Numbered from the stretch's first letter, positions 35,753-45,770 are shown. The stretch: 64,000 nucleotides of DNA from Aurantiacibacter sp. D1-12 (GCF_028858515.1 NZ_JAPJZJ010000003.1:309001-373000); one strand, 5' to 3'. Numbers and translations: made by a program. Notes: generated by a model not told the origin, from the sequence alone.

Positions 35753-37038
35753 TGCGGGCCTGCTCCTTCGCCGGTGACGACTTCCATTCCGGCTTCCAGT
35801 TCCTCGGATGTCACAACGGTGAAGCGGCCATCGCTTTGCCCCGTTACCACCTCGATGGCACGCAGCGACCCGTCTTCCTCGACCACGTAGACGGTCTGAC
35901 GACTGCCAACACCTATCGATGCTTCGTCGTTCTGCTCCAGACCGAAATCGGGATTGCCGAAAACGCCGCCGCTATCCTCTTCGGTTTCAGGACTAAATCG
36001 CAGCGCTCCGTTCGGAACGAGCATCTGCTCGCCTGTGCTTTGCGTCTCGATGGATGCCGTAGCCGTCATACCGGGGCGCAGCAGGCCATCGCCGTTGCTG
36101 ACTATCAGCCGCGCTTCGTAGCTGACAACCTGCTGGCCGCCCGCCTGTTGCTGGGCCGACTGGGCAATGTTGTTCGATGCTAGGTCGACGCGCTCCACCG
36201 TCGCAGGGAAGCGGCGGCCCGGATAGGCATCCACAGTGAAGGTCGCATCCTGACCGGCCTCGACCTGACCCACGTCAGCTTCGTCCAGATTGACGCGCAG
36301 CTGCATGGTGGCGAGGTCTTCTGCCAGCACGAACAGCGTCGGCGTGTTGAAGCTTGCCGCGACAGTCTGGCCGGGCTCGACCTGCCGCGCCAGCACGACG
36401 CCCGACACCGGAGAGCGCACCGTCGCGCGGCCACGGCTTACCTGTGAAGAGCTTAGCTGTGCCCGGGCTGCGGCGACATTGGCCTGTGCTGCAGCAACAC
36501 TTGCCCGGTCGCGGTTCACGGCGGCGCGCGCCTGATCGATCTCGGCTTCGGACGGCACGCGGCCATCAGAGATACGTTGCACCTCGAGCAGGCGATTGAG
36601 CTGTGCCAGATTGCCATCAAGCGTCGCCTGTGCTTGCCCGACTTGCGCGCGCGCAGCGTTGAGATTGGCCTGACCCTGTCGGATCTGGTCATCGATAATC
36701 TCGGTATTGATGATCGCCAGAACTTGTCCGCGCGTCACCTGATCGTTCACGTCAACCAGCACGCGGTCGATCCGGCCCGAGACTTCGGAGCCAACCTCGA
36801 CCTGATTGGTCGGGCGCAGACCGCCCGTCGCGGTGACCGAAAGGTCAAGCGAACGGGTCTCCACCTCTGCCGTGATGTAGTTGGGTGGTGGCGGCTCGGC
36901 AAAGCAGCGGGAGACGCCGAAGAGAATCAGCAGCAGCAGGATCACGCCGCCCCAAACGCGCTTGCGCTTGTACCACTTCTTCGGGCCCCCCTGGTCCAGA
37001 TAGCTTTCGATGTCCTGTTCGGTTTCGTTGTCGCTCAT
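35749..37038 (-). CDS. MacA-like periplasmic adaptor (HlyD family)
   Basis: A 429-residue adaptor with one N-terminal TM helix (about 29-45; VWGGVILLLLILFGVSRCF), a split lipoyl domain, a long Ala/Gln-rich coiled coil (about 110-200) and a beta-barrel. ATGGLRPTNQVEVGSEVSGRIDRVLVDVNDQV is typical MacA. The cysteine in SRCF is not a lipobox, so it is anchored by the helix. It overlaps both neighbours by four bases, so stoichiometry is probably set by translational coupling. Confidence 0.93.
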   Translation of the reverse strand: MSDNETEQDIESYLDQGGPKKWYKRKRVWGGVILLLLILFGVSRCFAEPPPPNYITAEVETRSLDLSVTATGGLRPTNQVEVGSEVSGRIDRVLVDVNDQVTRGQVLAIINTEIIDDQIRQGQANLNAARAQVGQAQATLDGNLAQLNRLLEVQRISDGRVPSEAEIDQARAAVNRDRASVAAAQANVAAARAQLSSSQVSRGRATVRSPVSGVVLARQVEPGQTVAASFNTPTLFVLAEDLATMQLRVNLDEADVGQVEAGQDATFTVDAYPGRRFPATVERVDLASNNIAQSAQQQAGGQQVVSYEARLIVSNGDGLLRPGMTATASIETQSTGEQMLVPNGALRFSPETEEDSGGVFGNPDFGLEQNDEASIGVGSRQTVYVVEEDGSLRAIEVVTGQSDGRFTVVTSEELEAGMEVVTGEGAGPQ

Positions 37039-38498
37039 TCTGCATTCCCGTCAGCAGCAGGCTGCAAGGTCGCCTGACCCGGCAGCGAGAAAGAATAGTC
37101 ATCGGCGCTCCATCCACCGCCCAGTGCCTGGGTAAGGCGGACAAAAGCGATGGCGCGGTCGGCTTCGGCGCCGACAAGTCCGTTACGCGCGGAGAGAAGC
37201 TGGTTTTCCACGCTCAACAAGGTACGAAAATCAGTGAGGCCTGCCTGATACTGGCTGCGCGCAAGAAAAGCCGAATTCTCGGCTGCATCGACAGCTTCGA
37301 GCTGGATTGCAACTCGTTCATCGGCAGTGCGTTGAGACACTGCTGCGTTTTCTACCTCTTCCAGGGCGGAAAGGATCGATTTCTCCCATGCGGCCAGTGA
37401 TGCGCGTGCGCCGGCTTCGGCGCTATCGACCCGCGCGGCGGTGCGCCCGCCATCGAAAAGCAGCTGGCTAATGCTTGAGAAAATATTACCACTAATAATA
37501 TCGAACAAGTTGCTTAAATTGACAGGCCCTGTGCCAATCGATCCTCTAAGCCGTACTAGCGGTAGCAATTCTGCCCGGACAACACCGATGCGCGCACTGC
37601 TGGAAAGGAGTGTGGCCTCGGCAGCCCGCACGTCAGGACGACGCGAAAGAACAGCCGCAGGCGCTTCGAATCCTGCCAACTGCGGCGGTGTAGGCACGCG
37701 TGTTTCAGCATCGGCATGGATCATCGTGAGCACTCGCCCCGGCGGCTCGCCGATCAGGGTCGAAATGGCATTTGCGGTTGCGACGAGGCTGCTTTCCAGC
37801 TGCGGAATACTCGCAGCGGTTGCCGCACGCTGCGCGCGAGCCTGCTCTACATCGAGACTAGAGACCAACCCTGCCTGATTGCGCCAGCGTGCAATCTGCA
37901 GATTATCATTCTGATATTCCAGCGTACTGCGTGCGATTGCCAGCTGTTCTGCCGTCGCGCGGGCATTGATCGTGGAAATCGCGACCTGCCCTACGATTAC
38001 GCGTTGCAAATCGGCCAGTGAATATCCTGCGGCAGCGAAATCCGCTTGTGCTGCGGCGACATTTCCTGAGATCTGCCCGAAAAGATCGAGTTCCCAGCTG
38101 GCTTCGGCACCCAGGTTGAACAGTACGCCGTCACGCGCGCGATCACCAACATCACGAGTGACGCCGCCATTGCCGGAAAGCGAGGGAAAATACCCCGCGC
38201 GTGCCTGCACCAGCGATGCGCGCGCCTGATCGAGGCGGGCTGCGCTTTGTGCAAGATCGCGGTTTTCGATGATGGCCTGTTCGACGAATTCCGTCAGCAG
38301 CGGATCGCCCAGCATGGTCCAGTATTCGGTCAGGTCGGTGGCAACGAGCTCTGCATCGGTCTGAACCCAGTCGGAAGGCATCGAAAGCGTGCTTTCGGGA
38401 ATATCGCCGACGGGCGTGGTACATGCACCCAGTGCCAACAGCGCAGGAGCGGCCATAAGCCATCCTTTTGCCCGGTACCCACGATTGCTTTGCAACAT
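37035..38498 (-). CDS. NodT-type outer-membrane efflux lipoprotein
   Basis: A 487-residue TolC-fold channel with lipobox ALGAC (Cys26 from the first ATG), so it is lipid-anchored. The long helical repeats and ESSLVATANAISTLIGEPPGRV are typical NodT. It starts at 38498 with GAGGGG upstream and is the first gene of the NodT-adaptor-ATPase-permease operon. An internal ATG at 38456 would still leave a short lipoprotein signal. Confidence 0.93.
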   Translation of the reverse strand: MLQSNRGYRAKGWLMAAPALLALGACTTPVGDIPESTLSMPSDWVQTDAELVATDLTEYWTMLGDPLLTEFVEQAIIENRDLAQSAARLDQARASLVQARAGYFPSLSGNGGVTRDVGDRARDGVLFNLGAEASWELDLFGQISGNVAAAQADFAAAGYSLADLQRVIVGQVAISTINARATAEQLAIARSTLEYQNDNLQIARWRNQAGLVSSLDVEQARAQRAATAASIPQLESSLVATANAISTLIGEPPGRVLTMIHADAETRVPTPPQLAGFEAPAAVLSRRPDVRAAEATLLSSSARIGVVRAELLPLVRLRGSIGTGPVNLSNLFDIISGNIFSSISQLLFDGGRTAARVDSAEAGARASLAAWEKSILSALEEVENAAVSQRTADERVAIQLEAVDAAENSAFLARSQYQAGLTDFRTLLSVENQLLSARNGLVGAEADRAIAFVRLTQALGGGWSADDYSFSLPGQATLQPAADGNAE

Positions 38499-38969
38499 TC
38501 CGCCCCTCTATCCCGTGTTGTGTCCAGCCTTACGGCTCAGACGCTATTCGTCCAGCCAAATGTCGATTACCATCCTGTAACCGACTGATTCGGTGCCATT
38601 ACGGCAACAAACCTGTCCAAGCGTTCCGGGTGAACCCCTGAAGTCTGACTGGCCCAATCGGCTTGCAACAGACAGTCTTGTTCGAGGAACGGCCTATCCC
38701 GCCCGACGAATGTGTATTGCGGGGGCAATACGCCTATCGCAAGCGGATGAGCGTTGATTTCCACCATGTTGCGCTTGCAACACGGCGGACCAGAATACGC
38801 TTGAAGGCAAATCGCAGGTTGATTCTGGTGCCCGAAATGCCGAAAACGCAGGAAACACGGTGCATTGCGCCAATTTCGGGCGGCCTGGCGGGGAGCGGCT
38901 GCGGCGAAGGACTGATATTCTTGCGCGGATGAAAGCAAAGGCCGCGTTCCCCTTTGAAAACGTAACGAG
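38499..38969. other. 471-base divergent intergenic region
   Basis: This gap separates two outward-facing secretion operons and must hold both promoters. A plus-strand frame at 38663-38932 (89 codons) and overlapping minus-strand frames are open, but none has a good ribosome-binding site, family resemblance or convincing codon use. A small hairpin, GTATTGC-GGGG-GCAATAC, lies at 38714-38731. Nothing else was recognised. Confidence 0.5.
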
Positions 38970-40301
38970 ATGCGCGCAACCATTCGATCCCTGGTGACCC
39001 TTTCGCTGCTAGCGGGTTCTGCAGGCCTGCATGCGCAGGACGTGAACGAGGGAGAGGTGGCCGGGCAGGTCTATGGTCCGCCAGCTAGCGGTGTGAATGT
39101 CGCCCGGCCTCCTGCGCCGATAGCGATCCCCGAGGAGCTTGATCTTGCGGCGGCGCTTGCATCCACCACCCATCCGCAGGTCCAGGCGAGCGAGGCCGAA
39201 GCCGAGGCACTGGGTGCCGAATACCGCGTTGCACGCTGGCAGCGCTTCCCATCGGTCTCGGTAGAAGCCTTGCTGGCGACCGAGGGATCATCCTTCGCCG
39301 ATCAGGACGGGTTTGCGCTCAACGCCATTCTCGAACAGCCGATCTGGACCGGCGGCCGGATCAATGGCGAGATCGACCGCGCCCGTGCGGCACTGCGCGT
39401 CGGGCAGGACCGCGTTGGTGAAGCGCAGCGCGATATCGTGCTGCGAGTGATCAGCGCCTACTATGACTACGTTCTGGCTTCGGAGAGGGTCAAAGTGCTC
39501 GAGGCGAGCCTTGAGGAGCACAACACACTGCTCGCAGCCATTGGTCGCCGCGTGGACCAGGAGGTATCTCCTCTGGCTGACCTGACACTGGGCCGTTCGC
39601 GCACGGCGCAAGTCGAGCTCGACCTTGCGAGCACGCTGGAAGCCCGCGAAAGTGCGCGTCTGCGGCTTTTGTCGCTGACGGGCGATGTGGAAATCAAGCC
39701 TGCCTTGCCCCCCTCAGGCGTGTCCAGCACACTCCCCGCAGAGGAAGTGGCGCTGGCGGATGCGCTGGGTTGCAGCCCCAGCCTCGCCGCGCTCACCGAT
39801 CTGATTGCTGTGGCAGAGGCGCAGCGCGATATTGCAGAGGCGCAGCTCTGGCCGCAGCTGCTGTTGCAGATTTCGCAGAACGAGATCACGGGCGCGCGCG
39901 CTGCGGTGGTGCTGCGTGCGCAGTTGGGGCCGGGTCAATCGCAGATCACTGCGCTCGATGCCAGTGACGCGCGGATCCAGCGCGCGCTGGCCGATTTCGC
40001 CGATTCAGAGCGTATTCTGCGCGAACAACTGCGCCGCGACTATGTGCTGGTGCGGGCGTCGGAACGCCGGATAGAGGCGGGCGTGCTCGCGGCGGATGCG
40101 GCGGCGGAAATCATCGCGAGTTACCAGCGCCAGTTCATCGCTGGGCGGCGCAGCTGGCTTGATGTAATGAACGCAGTGCGCGAAGCGGCCAATGCGCGGC
40201 TTTCGGAAAGCGATGCGCGTGTTACAGCGGCGGCCGGCACAGCGCGCGTTCTGGCGCTTGCCTGTCGTTGGCAGCCGGACGGGGCGGAGACTATTCAGTG
40301 A
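38970..40301 (+). CDS. TolC family outer-membrane channel of a type I secretion system
   Basis: A 443-residue TolC-fold protein with a cleaved signal (AGLHA-QD near residue 22) rather than a lipobox. The repeat pattern includes NAILEQPIWTGGRINGEIDRARAAL and QFIAGRRSWLDVMNAVREAANARL near the C-terminus, typical of the LapE/TolC type used with type I secretion. It heads an operon with the ABC exporter (GTGA overlap) and HlyD protein. Confidence 0.92.
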   Translation: MRATIRSLVTLSLLAGSAGLHAQDVNEGEVAGQVYGPPASGVNVARPPAPIAIPEELDLAAALASTTHPQVQASEAEAEALGAEYRVARWQRFPSVSVEALLATEGSSFADQDGFALNAILEQPIWTGGRINGEIDRARAALRVGQDRVGEAQRDIVLRVISAYYDYVLASERVKVLEASLEEHNTLLAAIGRRVDQEVSPLADLTLGRSRTAQVELDLASTLEARESARLRLLSLTGDVEIKPALPPSGVSSTLPAEEVALADALGCSPSLAALTDLIAVAEAQRDIAEAQLWPQLLLQISQNEITGARAAVVLRAQLGPGQSQITALDASDARIQRALADFADSERILREQLRRDYVLVRASERRIEAGVLAADAAAEIIASYQRQFIAGRRSWLDVMNAVREAANARLSESDARVTAAAGTARVLALACRWQPDGAETIQ

Positions 40302-42487
40302 TTGAGGGCAGCGCAGAGCGCGCGGTTCAGCTTTACGCACGGGCAACGGGCAAGTCGCTTGCCCCGCAATGGAATATCGAGCTGCGCGATGTCGAGCTTG
40401 CTGACGGGATCGATGCGCTTCCCGGACTGATCGCAGTTCTCGGGTGGGAGCCTGCACGCCGGATCGAAGGGCCACCGCGTCCCGACCAGTTCCCGTTGAT
40501 GGTCTATGATGCGACCGTGGGCTGGGCAGTTGTCCAGCAATGGGATGGCGAGGATGTGATGGCGCTGGTGGGCGAACGCGGCCTGCTGCCATACGATCCG
40601 GAGCAGAGCTTCTTCACCATGAACCTGCCAGATCCGCTGTCCAACGATGGCGGGCGCGCGATCGATGTGTTCTGGCGCGCGATCAAGCGGCGCAAGCAGC
40701 CGCTCGTTATGGCGGGCCTTGCCACGGTGTTCGCCAATCTGTTGACGCTGGCGACCTCACTCTATTCGATGCAGCTGTACGACCGCGTGATCCCGCTCGC
40801 GAGCTATGACACACTGTTCGTCCTGACTGCAGGCGTGCTGTTCGCGCTGACACTTGATCTGGTGCTGCGAAGCTTGCGGGCTCTGCTGATAGAGCGCGAA
40901 GCACAGGACATCGATGCTGAGGTGAGCGAGTTCTTCTTCGCGCGGGCACAGGCCATCCGCCTTGATGCCCGGCCACCTGGCATCGGTACGATGGCCAGCC
41001 AGCTGCGTGGGCAGGACCAGATCCGGCAGGTGATGTCCTCCGGTTCGCTGTTCATGCTTGCCGACTTACCCTTCGCGCTGTTCTTTGTCGGCGTGATTGC
41101 CATGATCGGCGGGCCGCTTGCGCTGGTGCCGCTCATCGCGTTGCCGGTGGCGCTGACCCTCGCCCTGATCCTGAGCAAGATCATCCGTAATGGCACTGAC
41201 CGTGCACAGGTCAGCGGCAACCGCAAGAACGGTATGTTGGTGGAATCGCTCGACGCGGCGGAAACGGTGAAGGCCAATCGCGGCGGCTGGTTCATGATGG
41301 GCCGCTGGAACCGTCTGGTGCGCGAAATCCATCACTACGAACTGCCGGTGAAGAAAGCGTCTGCTGTTGCTGGCACCCTGTTCTCCACCTTGCAGCAGGT
41401 TGCCTTTGTCGGGATCATGGGCTGGGGTGCCTACCTCGCCTCGCAAGGGGAAATCACTACGGGTGCACTGCTCGCTTGCTCGATCATCTCGGGTCGGATC
41501 AACGGTCCGCTGGTGGCGCAGCTGCCCAATCTGATCGTGCAATGGGGCTATGCGCGCTCATCGTTGAAGGCGCTCGACGGGATTATGGACTTGCCGCTCG
41601 ATCCGGCCAGTGGTGCAGGCGCGCTGCGGCCCGATCATATGGAAGGCAGTTACAAGCTGACCGATGTCGTGTTCGCCTATCCTGGGGCCCAGCGGCCTGC
41701 TCTGGAAGTCGAGCGACTGCAGATCGATCCGGGCGAGCGTGTGGCGATTGTCGGCGGTATTGGCTCGGGCAAATCGACGCTGCTTAAGCTGATGAGCGGT
41801 CTCTACACGCCGTTGCAGGGCAGCCTGTTGCTTGGCGGGCTCGATCTCAGCCAGGTGGCAGAGGATATTGCCCGTCGCCATGTTGGCTATGTCTCGCAGG
41901 ATGCGCGCCTGATCAACGGCACATTGCGCGATAACCTGGCGATGGGGCTGGGCGATATCAGCGATGAGGAGATCATGGCGGTCGCACGAGAGACGCGGCT
42001 CGATGCTATGATCGCGAACCAGCCGGACGGACTGATGTTGCAGATTCAGGAGGGCGGTCGCGGCCTATCGGGTGGACAACGCGCGATAGTGGGCCTCAAC
42101 CGCCTTCTGCTCTCGACGCCCAAGGTGTGGCTGATGGACGAGCCCACGGCATCGCTTGACCAGAATACCGAAAATGCAGCGCTCGCGGCAATCAGTAGCC
42201 AGATCGAGAAGGACTCGATCCTGGTGATGGTGACACACAAACCGCAGCTGCTCACCCGCTTTACTCGCGTAATCGTGATGGCGAACGGGAAGATCGTGAA
42301 AGACGGCCCCACGCAAGAGGTGCTGCGCGATCTCGCTCCGAAGAAGGTCGATGACAAGAAGCCGCCAAAACGCGTTACGGTGCCGGGCGGTGTCACAACA
42401 TCCGTGCGCAAGAAGCCGGGTAACGGCGGTACATCGAAAGACGGACCTTCCGATGAAAACCCGGACAAGAACGGAGATGCATCGTGA
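40298..42487 (+). CDS. Type I secretion ABC transporter (permease-ATPase fusion)
   Basis: A 729-residue exporter started at GTG 40298, overlapping the TolC stop; a frame upstream is open but lies within tolC. Residues 1-120 form a C39-like domain without the catalytic cysteine motif, as in LapB/HlyB-type exporters that recognise rather than cleave substrate. The TM region is about 130-410. ATPase: Walker A GGIGSGKST (486-494), LSGGQ (590-594), VWLMDEP (610-616). A Lys/Pro-rich tail follows. It should move an unfolded protein across both membranes; no RTX-type or adhesin substrate gene is in this window. Confidence 0.93.
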   Translation: MIEGSAERAVQLYARATGKSLAPQWNIELRDVELADGIDALPGLIAVLGWEPARRIEGPPRPDQFPLMVYDATVGWAVVQQWDGEDVMALVGERGLLPYDPEQSFFTMNLPDPLSNDGGRAIDVFWRAIKRRKQPLVMAGLATVFANLLTLATSLYSMQLYDRVIPLASYDTLFVLTAGVLFALTLDLVLRSLRALLIEREAQDIDAEVSEFFFARAQAIRLDARPPGIGTMASQLRGQDQIRQVMSSGSLFMLADLPFALFFVGVIAMIGGPLALVPLIALPVALTLALILSKIIRNGTDRAQVSGNRKNGMLVESLDAAETVKANRGGWFMMGRWNRLVREIHHYELPVKKASAVAGTLFSTLQQVAFVGIMGWGAYLASQGEITTGALLACSIISGRINGPLVAQLPNLIVQWGYARSSLKALDGIMDLPLDPASGAGALRPDHMEGSYKLTDVVFAYPGAQRPALEVERLQIDPGERVAIVGGIGSGKSTLLKLMSGLYTPLQGSLLLGGLDLSQVAEDIARRHVGYVSQDARLINGTLRDNLAMGLGDISDEEIMAVARETRLDAMIANQPDGLMLQIQEGGRGLSGGQRAIVGLNRLLLSTPKVWLMDEPTASLDQNTENAALAAISSQIEKDSILVMVTHKPQLLTRFTRVIVMANGKIVKDGPTQEVLRDLAPKKVDDKKPPKRVTVPGGVTTSVRKKPGNGGTSKDGPSDENPDKNGDAS

Positions 42488-43638
42488 TGGCACGCCTGCG
42501 CCCCTCACACTGGATCATCATTGCGATCTGCGTTGCAACGTTTGGCTTTATTGGCTGGTCGCAATGGGCAGAACTCGATCAGGTGACGCGCGCACCGGGC
42601 CGCGTGGTGCCGTTCGCCCGCGTGCAGATCGTTCAGAGTGAGGAGGGTGGCGCGATCAACCAAATCCATGTGCGCGAGGGCGACTTGGTTACCGCCGGCC
42701 AATTGCTGGTGGAGCTTGACTCGGTGCAGCTGGTGGCCGGAGTTGACGAGGCGCGCGCGCGGGTTGCCGCGCTGCAAAGCCGGATGGCGCGTATCGATGC
42801 CGAGTTGTTCGACAAGCCGCTGACTTTCCCTGCATCATTGCGTGATTTTCCCGAGTTCACTGCTAACCAGCGCCAGCTTTTCAGCCGCCGCCGTGCGGCG
42901 CTGAATGCCGAAGTGAATTCACTGCAGAGCATGGCGACCTTGCAGCGCGAAGAGCTCGATCTGAACATGCCGCTCGTTGAAACGGGAGACGTGGCGCGCT
43001 CCGAAATCATCCGCATGCAGCGCGCGATTGTGGAGACCGAAGGGAGGATATCGAACATTCGCGCGCAGTATATTCGCGATCTTCAGACCGAATTTGCGAC
43101 TACAGAAGAAGAACTGGTGGCAGCACAGCAGTTACTCACCCAGCGCGAAGACTCTCTGCGCGCGGCAAGTATTGTCGCGCCGACCGATGGTATTGTGAAA
43201 AACGTTCGTCTGACGACGCTCGGCGGGGTGCTGCGTCCGGGTGACGAGGTGATGCAGATAGTGCCGACGGGCGAGCGGCTGATTGTCGAGGCGCAAGTGC
43301 CTCCGCGCGACATTGCCTTTGTCGAGAATGGCCAGCGCGCGCGGGTGAACTTCGATGCCTATGACAGCGCCGTTTACGGATCGGGTGATGGAGAGGTTGT
43401 GTTCATCAGCCCCGATACGCTGTCCGAAGAGGGGTCGGATGGCACGGTGAACATCTATTACCGCGTCAATCTGGAAGTTGACACGGATACCATGCGCCCG
43501 CGGCGTGAGGGCGAGCGGATCGATCTTCAGCCGGGCATGACCGCAACTGCGGAAATCCTGACCGGCAGCCAGACAGTGTGGGAATACATCACCAAACCGA
43601 TCCTCAAAACGACCCGCGATTCCCTGCAGGAGCGGTGA
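42484..43638 (+). CDS. HlyD family type I secretion membrane fusion protein
   Basis: A 384-residue adaptor with one N-terminal TM helix (about 10-26), lipoyl half-motif GRVVPFARVQIVQSEEGGAINQIHVREGDLV, a long coiled coil (about 80-220), and the C-terminal RVNLEVDT...LQPGMTATAEILTGSQTVWEYITKPI signature of LapC/HlyD proteins. It starts at GTG 42484 overlapping the ABC stop, or at ATG 42487. It is the third and last gene of the type I system and ends directly against the stop of the convergent hydrolase gene. Confidence 0.93.
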   Translation: MMARLRPSHWIIIAICVATFGFIGWSQWAELDQVTRAPGRVVPFARVQIVQSEEGGAINQIHVREGDLVTAGQLLVELDSVQLVAGVDEARARVAALQSRMARIDAELFDKPLTFPASLRDFPEFTANQRQLFSRRRAALNAEVNSLQSMATLQREELDLNMPLVETGDVARSEIIRMQRAIVETEGRISNIRAQYIRDLQTEFATTEEELVAAQQLLTQREDSLRAASIVAPTDGIVKNVRLTTLGGVLRPGDEVMQIVPTGERLIVEAQVPPRDIAFVENGQRARVNFDAYDSAVYGSGDGEVVFISPDTLSEEGSDGTVNIYYRVNLEVDTDTMRPRREGERIDLQPGMTATAEILTGSQTVWEYITKPILKTTRDSLQER

Positions 43639-44517
43639 TCAGCTTTCCGGTCGCGTCACTTCATCGGCAAATGCAATCGCGTCCTCCAATACCGGAGCGC
43701 GGCCGCGCAAGGGGCGCGCCATAGCGATCAGGATGTCGATATGATCAACACCTTCGTACTGCGTCACTTCGGCATCCACTCCAGCCTCGGTCAGATGCGC
43801 TGCCAAGGAGACGCTGTTGCGCGGTTTGACGGTGGTATCCTCGGCGCCGGTTAGCAGGAGCGCGGGCGGGCTGCTCGCATCGGCGTAGGTAATCGGCTGC
43901 GTCTCTTCGAGCTGCGGCCACTGTCCAAAGGCTTCGATGGTCGATGATGTGTCGAGCGGCAGGAAGTCGTAGGGCCCGGCAAGGCCGATCAGCCCCTTGA
44001 TCGCCGCGCGGTCCTCTCCCAGCCACTGCGGATCTGCGGCAAGCATCGCCGCAAGATGGGCGCCGGCGGAGTGCCCCATCACGACGATGTTATCCGGATC
44101 ACCACCGCGTTCCGCGATATTCGCCCGCACCCAGCGCATGGCTTCAGCGCCATCTTCCACAAAGCCGGGGAAGCGCACTTCCGGCACCAGGCGATAGTCG
44201 GGCACAACCACGATGTAGTTCTGCGCGGCGAGCGCACGGCCCGCGAAGTCATAGCCATGCCGCGTTCCGCTGTTCCAGCTGCCTCCATAGAACCAGACTA
44301 TCACCGGCAGGGCCACGTCCGGAGCCTCGACTGGCGCATAGATATCAAGCATCTGGCGCTCGTTGGTCCCGTAAGCGATGCCGGTTGCGATCTGTGCACT
44401 GTTGCCGTCCTTCGGCACTAGCGCATTGAAGGTGCGCAGCCGGTCAACCGAGAACGCAATGCCCGCCGCCAGCGCGGCCAGGGCGATAGGAGCAAGGATG
44501 AATTTCATCGCGCCCAT
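43639..44517 (-). CDS. Alpha/beta hydrolase (carboxylesterase-like)
   Basis: A 292-residue hydrolase with an N-terminal hydrophobic segment (about 5-24) that may be a signal or anchor. It has the oxyanion motif FYGGSW (76-81), nucleophile elbow GHSAG (S150), an Asp in GAEDTTV and His in GVDHIDI near the C-terminus. This is the esterase/BD-FAE type. An internal ATG at 44508 (MKFILAP) is an alternative start. It stands alone on the minus strand; its substrate is unknown. Confidence 0.85.
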   Translation of the reverse strand: MGAMKFILAPIALAALAAGIAFSVDRLRTFNALVPKDGNSAQIATGIAYGTNERQMLDIYAPVEAPDVALPVIVWFYGGSWNSGTRHGYDFAGRALAAQNYIVVVPDYRLVPEVRFPGFVEDGAEAMRWVRANIAERGGDPDNIVVMGHSAGAHLAAMLAADPQWLGEDRAAIKGLIGLAGPYDFLPLDTSSTIEAFGQWPQLEETQPITYADASSPPALLLTGAEDTTVKPRNSVSLAAHLTEAGVDAEVTQYEGVDHIDILIAMARPLRGRAPVLEDAIAFADEVTRPES

Positions 44518-44589
44518 GTGGACGTGGCTGGGTTAGGAGGCAAGTGGGAAGCCGCTTCCAATCGTGTCGTCGTGCGCTAAAGATGATCC

Positions 44590-45747
44590 ATGATCCGCAA
44601 ATTTCTCGGAAAGAATTCCACCGCTGACGACGGTAGCAAGGCTCCACTCGCGGGCATCAAAGTCGTCGAACTCGCGCGTATCTTGGCAGGGCCCTGGGCA
44701 GGGCAGGTGCTCGCCGATCTCGGGGCAGAGGTCATCAAGGTCGAAAGCCCGGAAGGTGACGATACGCGCACCTGGGGACCACCCTTTATCGATCGCGAAG
44801 ATGGCGGCAAGGATGCTGCCTATTTCCACGCGGCCAATCGCGGGAAGGACAGCGTTACCGCCGATTTCACCGATGCGGACGATCTGGCGCGGGTGAAAGC
44901 GCTGATTGCCGAGGCTGACGTGGTGATCGAGAACTTCAAGGTGGGCGGTCTCGCGAAGTTTGGGCTCGATTACGAGAGTCTGAAGACGGACAATCCGCGC
45001 CTCGTCTATTGCTCCATCACCGGCTTTGGGCAGGACGGTCCCTATGCGCCGCGCGCCGGGTACGATTTTATCATTCAGGGCATGAGCGGGATTATGGACC
45101 TGACGGGCGAGCCTGATGGCGCGCCGCAGAAGATCGGCGTTGCCTATGCCGATATCATGACCGGGCTTTACGCTGTGATCGGCATCCAGGCGGCACTGCG
45201 GCAGCGCGAGGCTACCGGACGTGGGCAGCTGGTCGATATGGCACTGTTTGACGTGATGGTGGGGACGCTCGCCAACCAGGCGACGAACTATCTCAGTTCG
45301 GGTCGCAATCCCAAGCGGATGGGCAATGCCCACCCCAATATCGCGCCCTATGAGGCTTTCGAAGCGAAAGGCGGCTGGCTGATTGTGGCAGTGGGCAATG
45401 ACAACCAGTTTGCCCGTTTTGCCGAGGCGATTGACCTGTCGGCGCGCGAGGAATGGCGTACCAACGCGCGGCGGGTGAAGAACCGGGAGAGCCTGTCTGC
45501 CTCTGTTGCACGCCGCGTGGCGGAGTGGGAGCGGGACGCACTGCTCTCGAAGCTGGAAGAAGCACGTATTCCTGCCGGGCCGATCAATACGGTGAAGCAA
45601 GCACTCACCGACCCGCAAATCGAATCGCGCGGCATGGTCGTGGACTTGGAAGAGGGGTTGAAGGGCCTGCGCACGCCGATCCGCTTTTCGGATGCCGAGC
45701 TGGCGCTGGGCAAGGCATCTCCTAGCCTGCCACGCGACGAAGACTGA
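44590..45747 (+). CDS. Class III CoA-transferase (CaiB/BaiF), possibly succinyl-CoA:glutarate
   Basis: A 385-residue enzyme with the conserved LDGIKVVEL-like start (LAGIKVVELARILAGPWAGQVLADLGAEVIKVE), RGKDSVTADF and the catalytic aspartate in GVAYADIMTGLYA (D188). Class III transferases move CoA between carboxylates through a mixed anhydride on this Asp. Close to a glutaryl-CoA dehydrogenase gene, the likeliest job is activation of glutarate with succinyl-CoA, as in SUGCT; that assignment rests on context. Confidence 0.85.
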   Translation: MIRKFLGKNSTADDGSKAPLAGIKVVELARILAGPWAGQVLADLGAEVIKVESPEGDDTRTWGPPFIDREDGGKDAAYFHAANRGKDSVTADFTDADDLARVKALIAEADVVIENFKVGGLAKFGLDYESLKTDNPRLVYCSITGFGQDGPYAPRAGYDFIIQGMSGIMDLTGEPDGAPQKIGVAYADIMTGLYAVIGIQAALRQREATGRGQLVDMALFDVMVGTLANQATNYLSSGRNPKRMGNAHPNIAPYEAFEAKGGWLIVAVGNDNQFARFAEAIDLSAREEWRTNARRVKNRESLSASVARRVAEWERDALLSKLEEARIPAGPINTVKQALTDPQIESRGMVVDLEEGLKGLRTPIRFSDAELALGKASPSLPRDED

Positions 45748-45770
45748 CGCAGCGAATAGCCAAAAAAGAA

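Noticed and set aside
38663-38932. 89-codon plus-strand frame between the two exporter operons
   Set aside because: No good ribosome-binding site, no recognisable family, and competing open frames on the other strand; kept as a note in the intergenic entry and not called as a gene.
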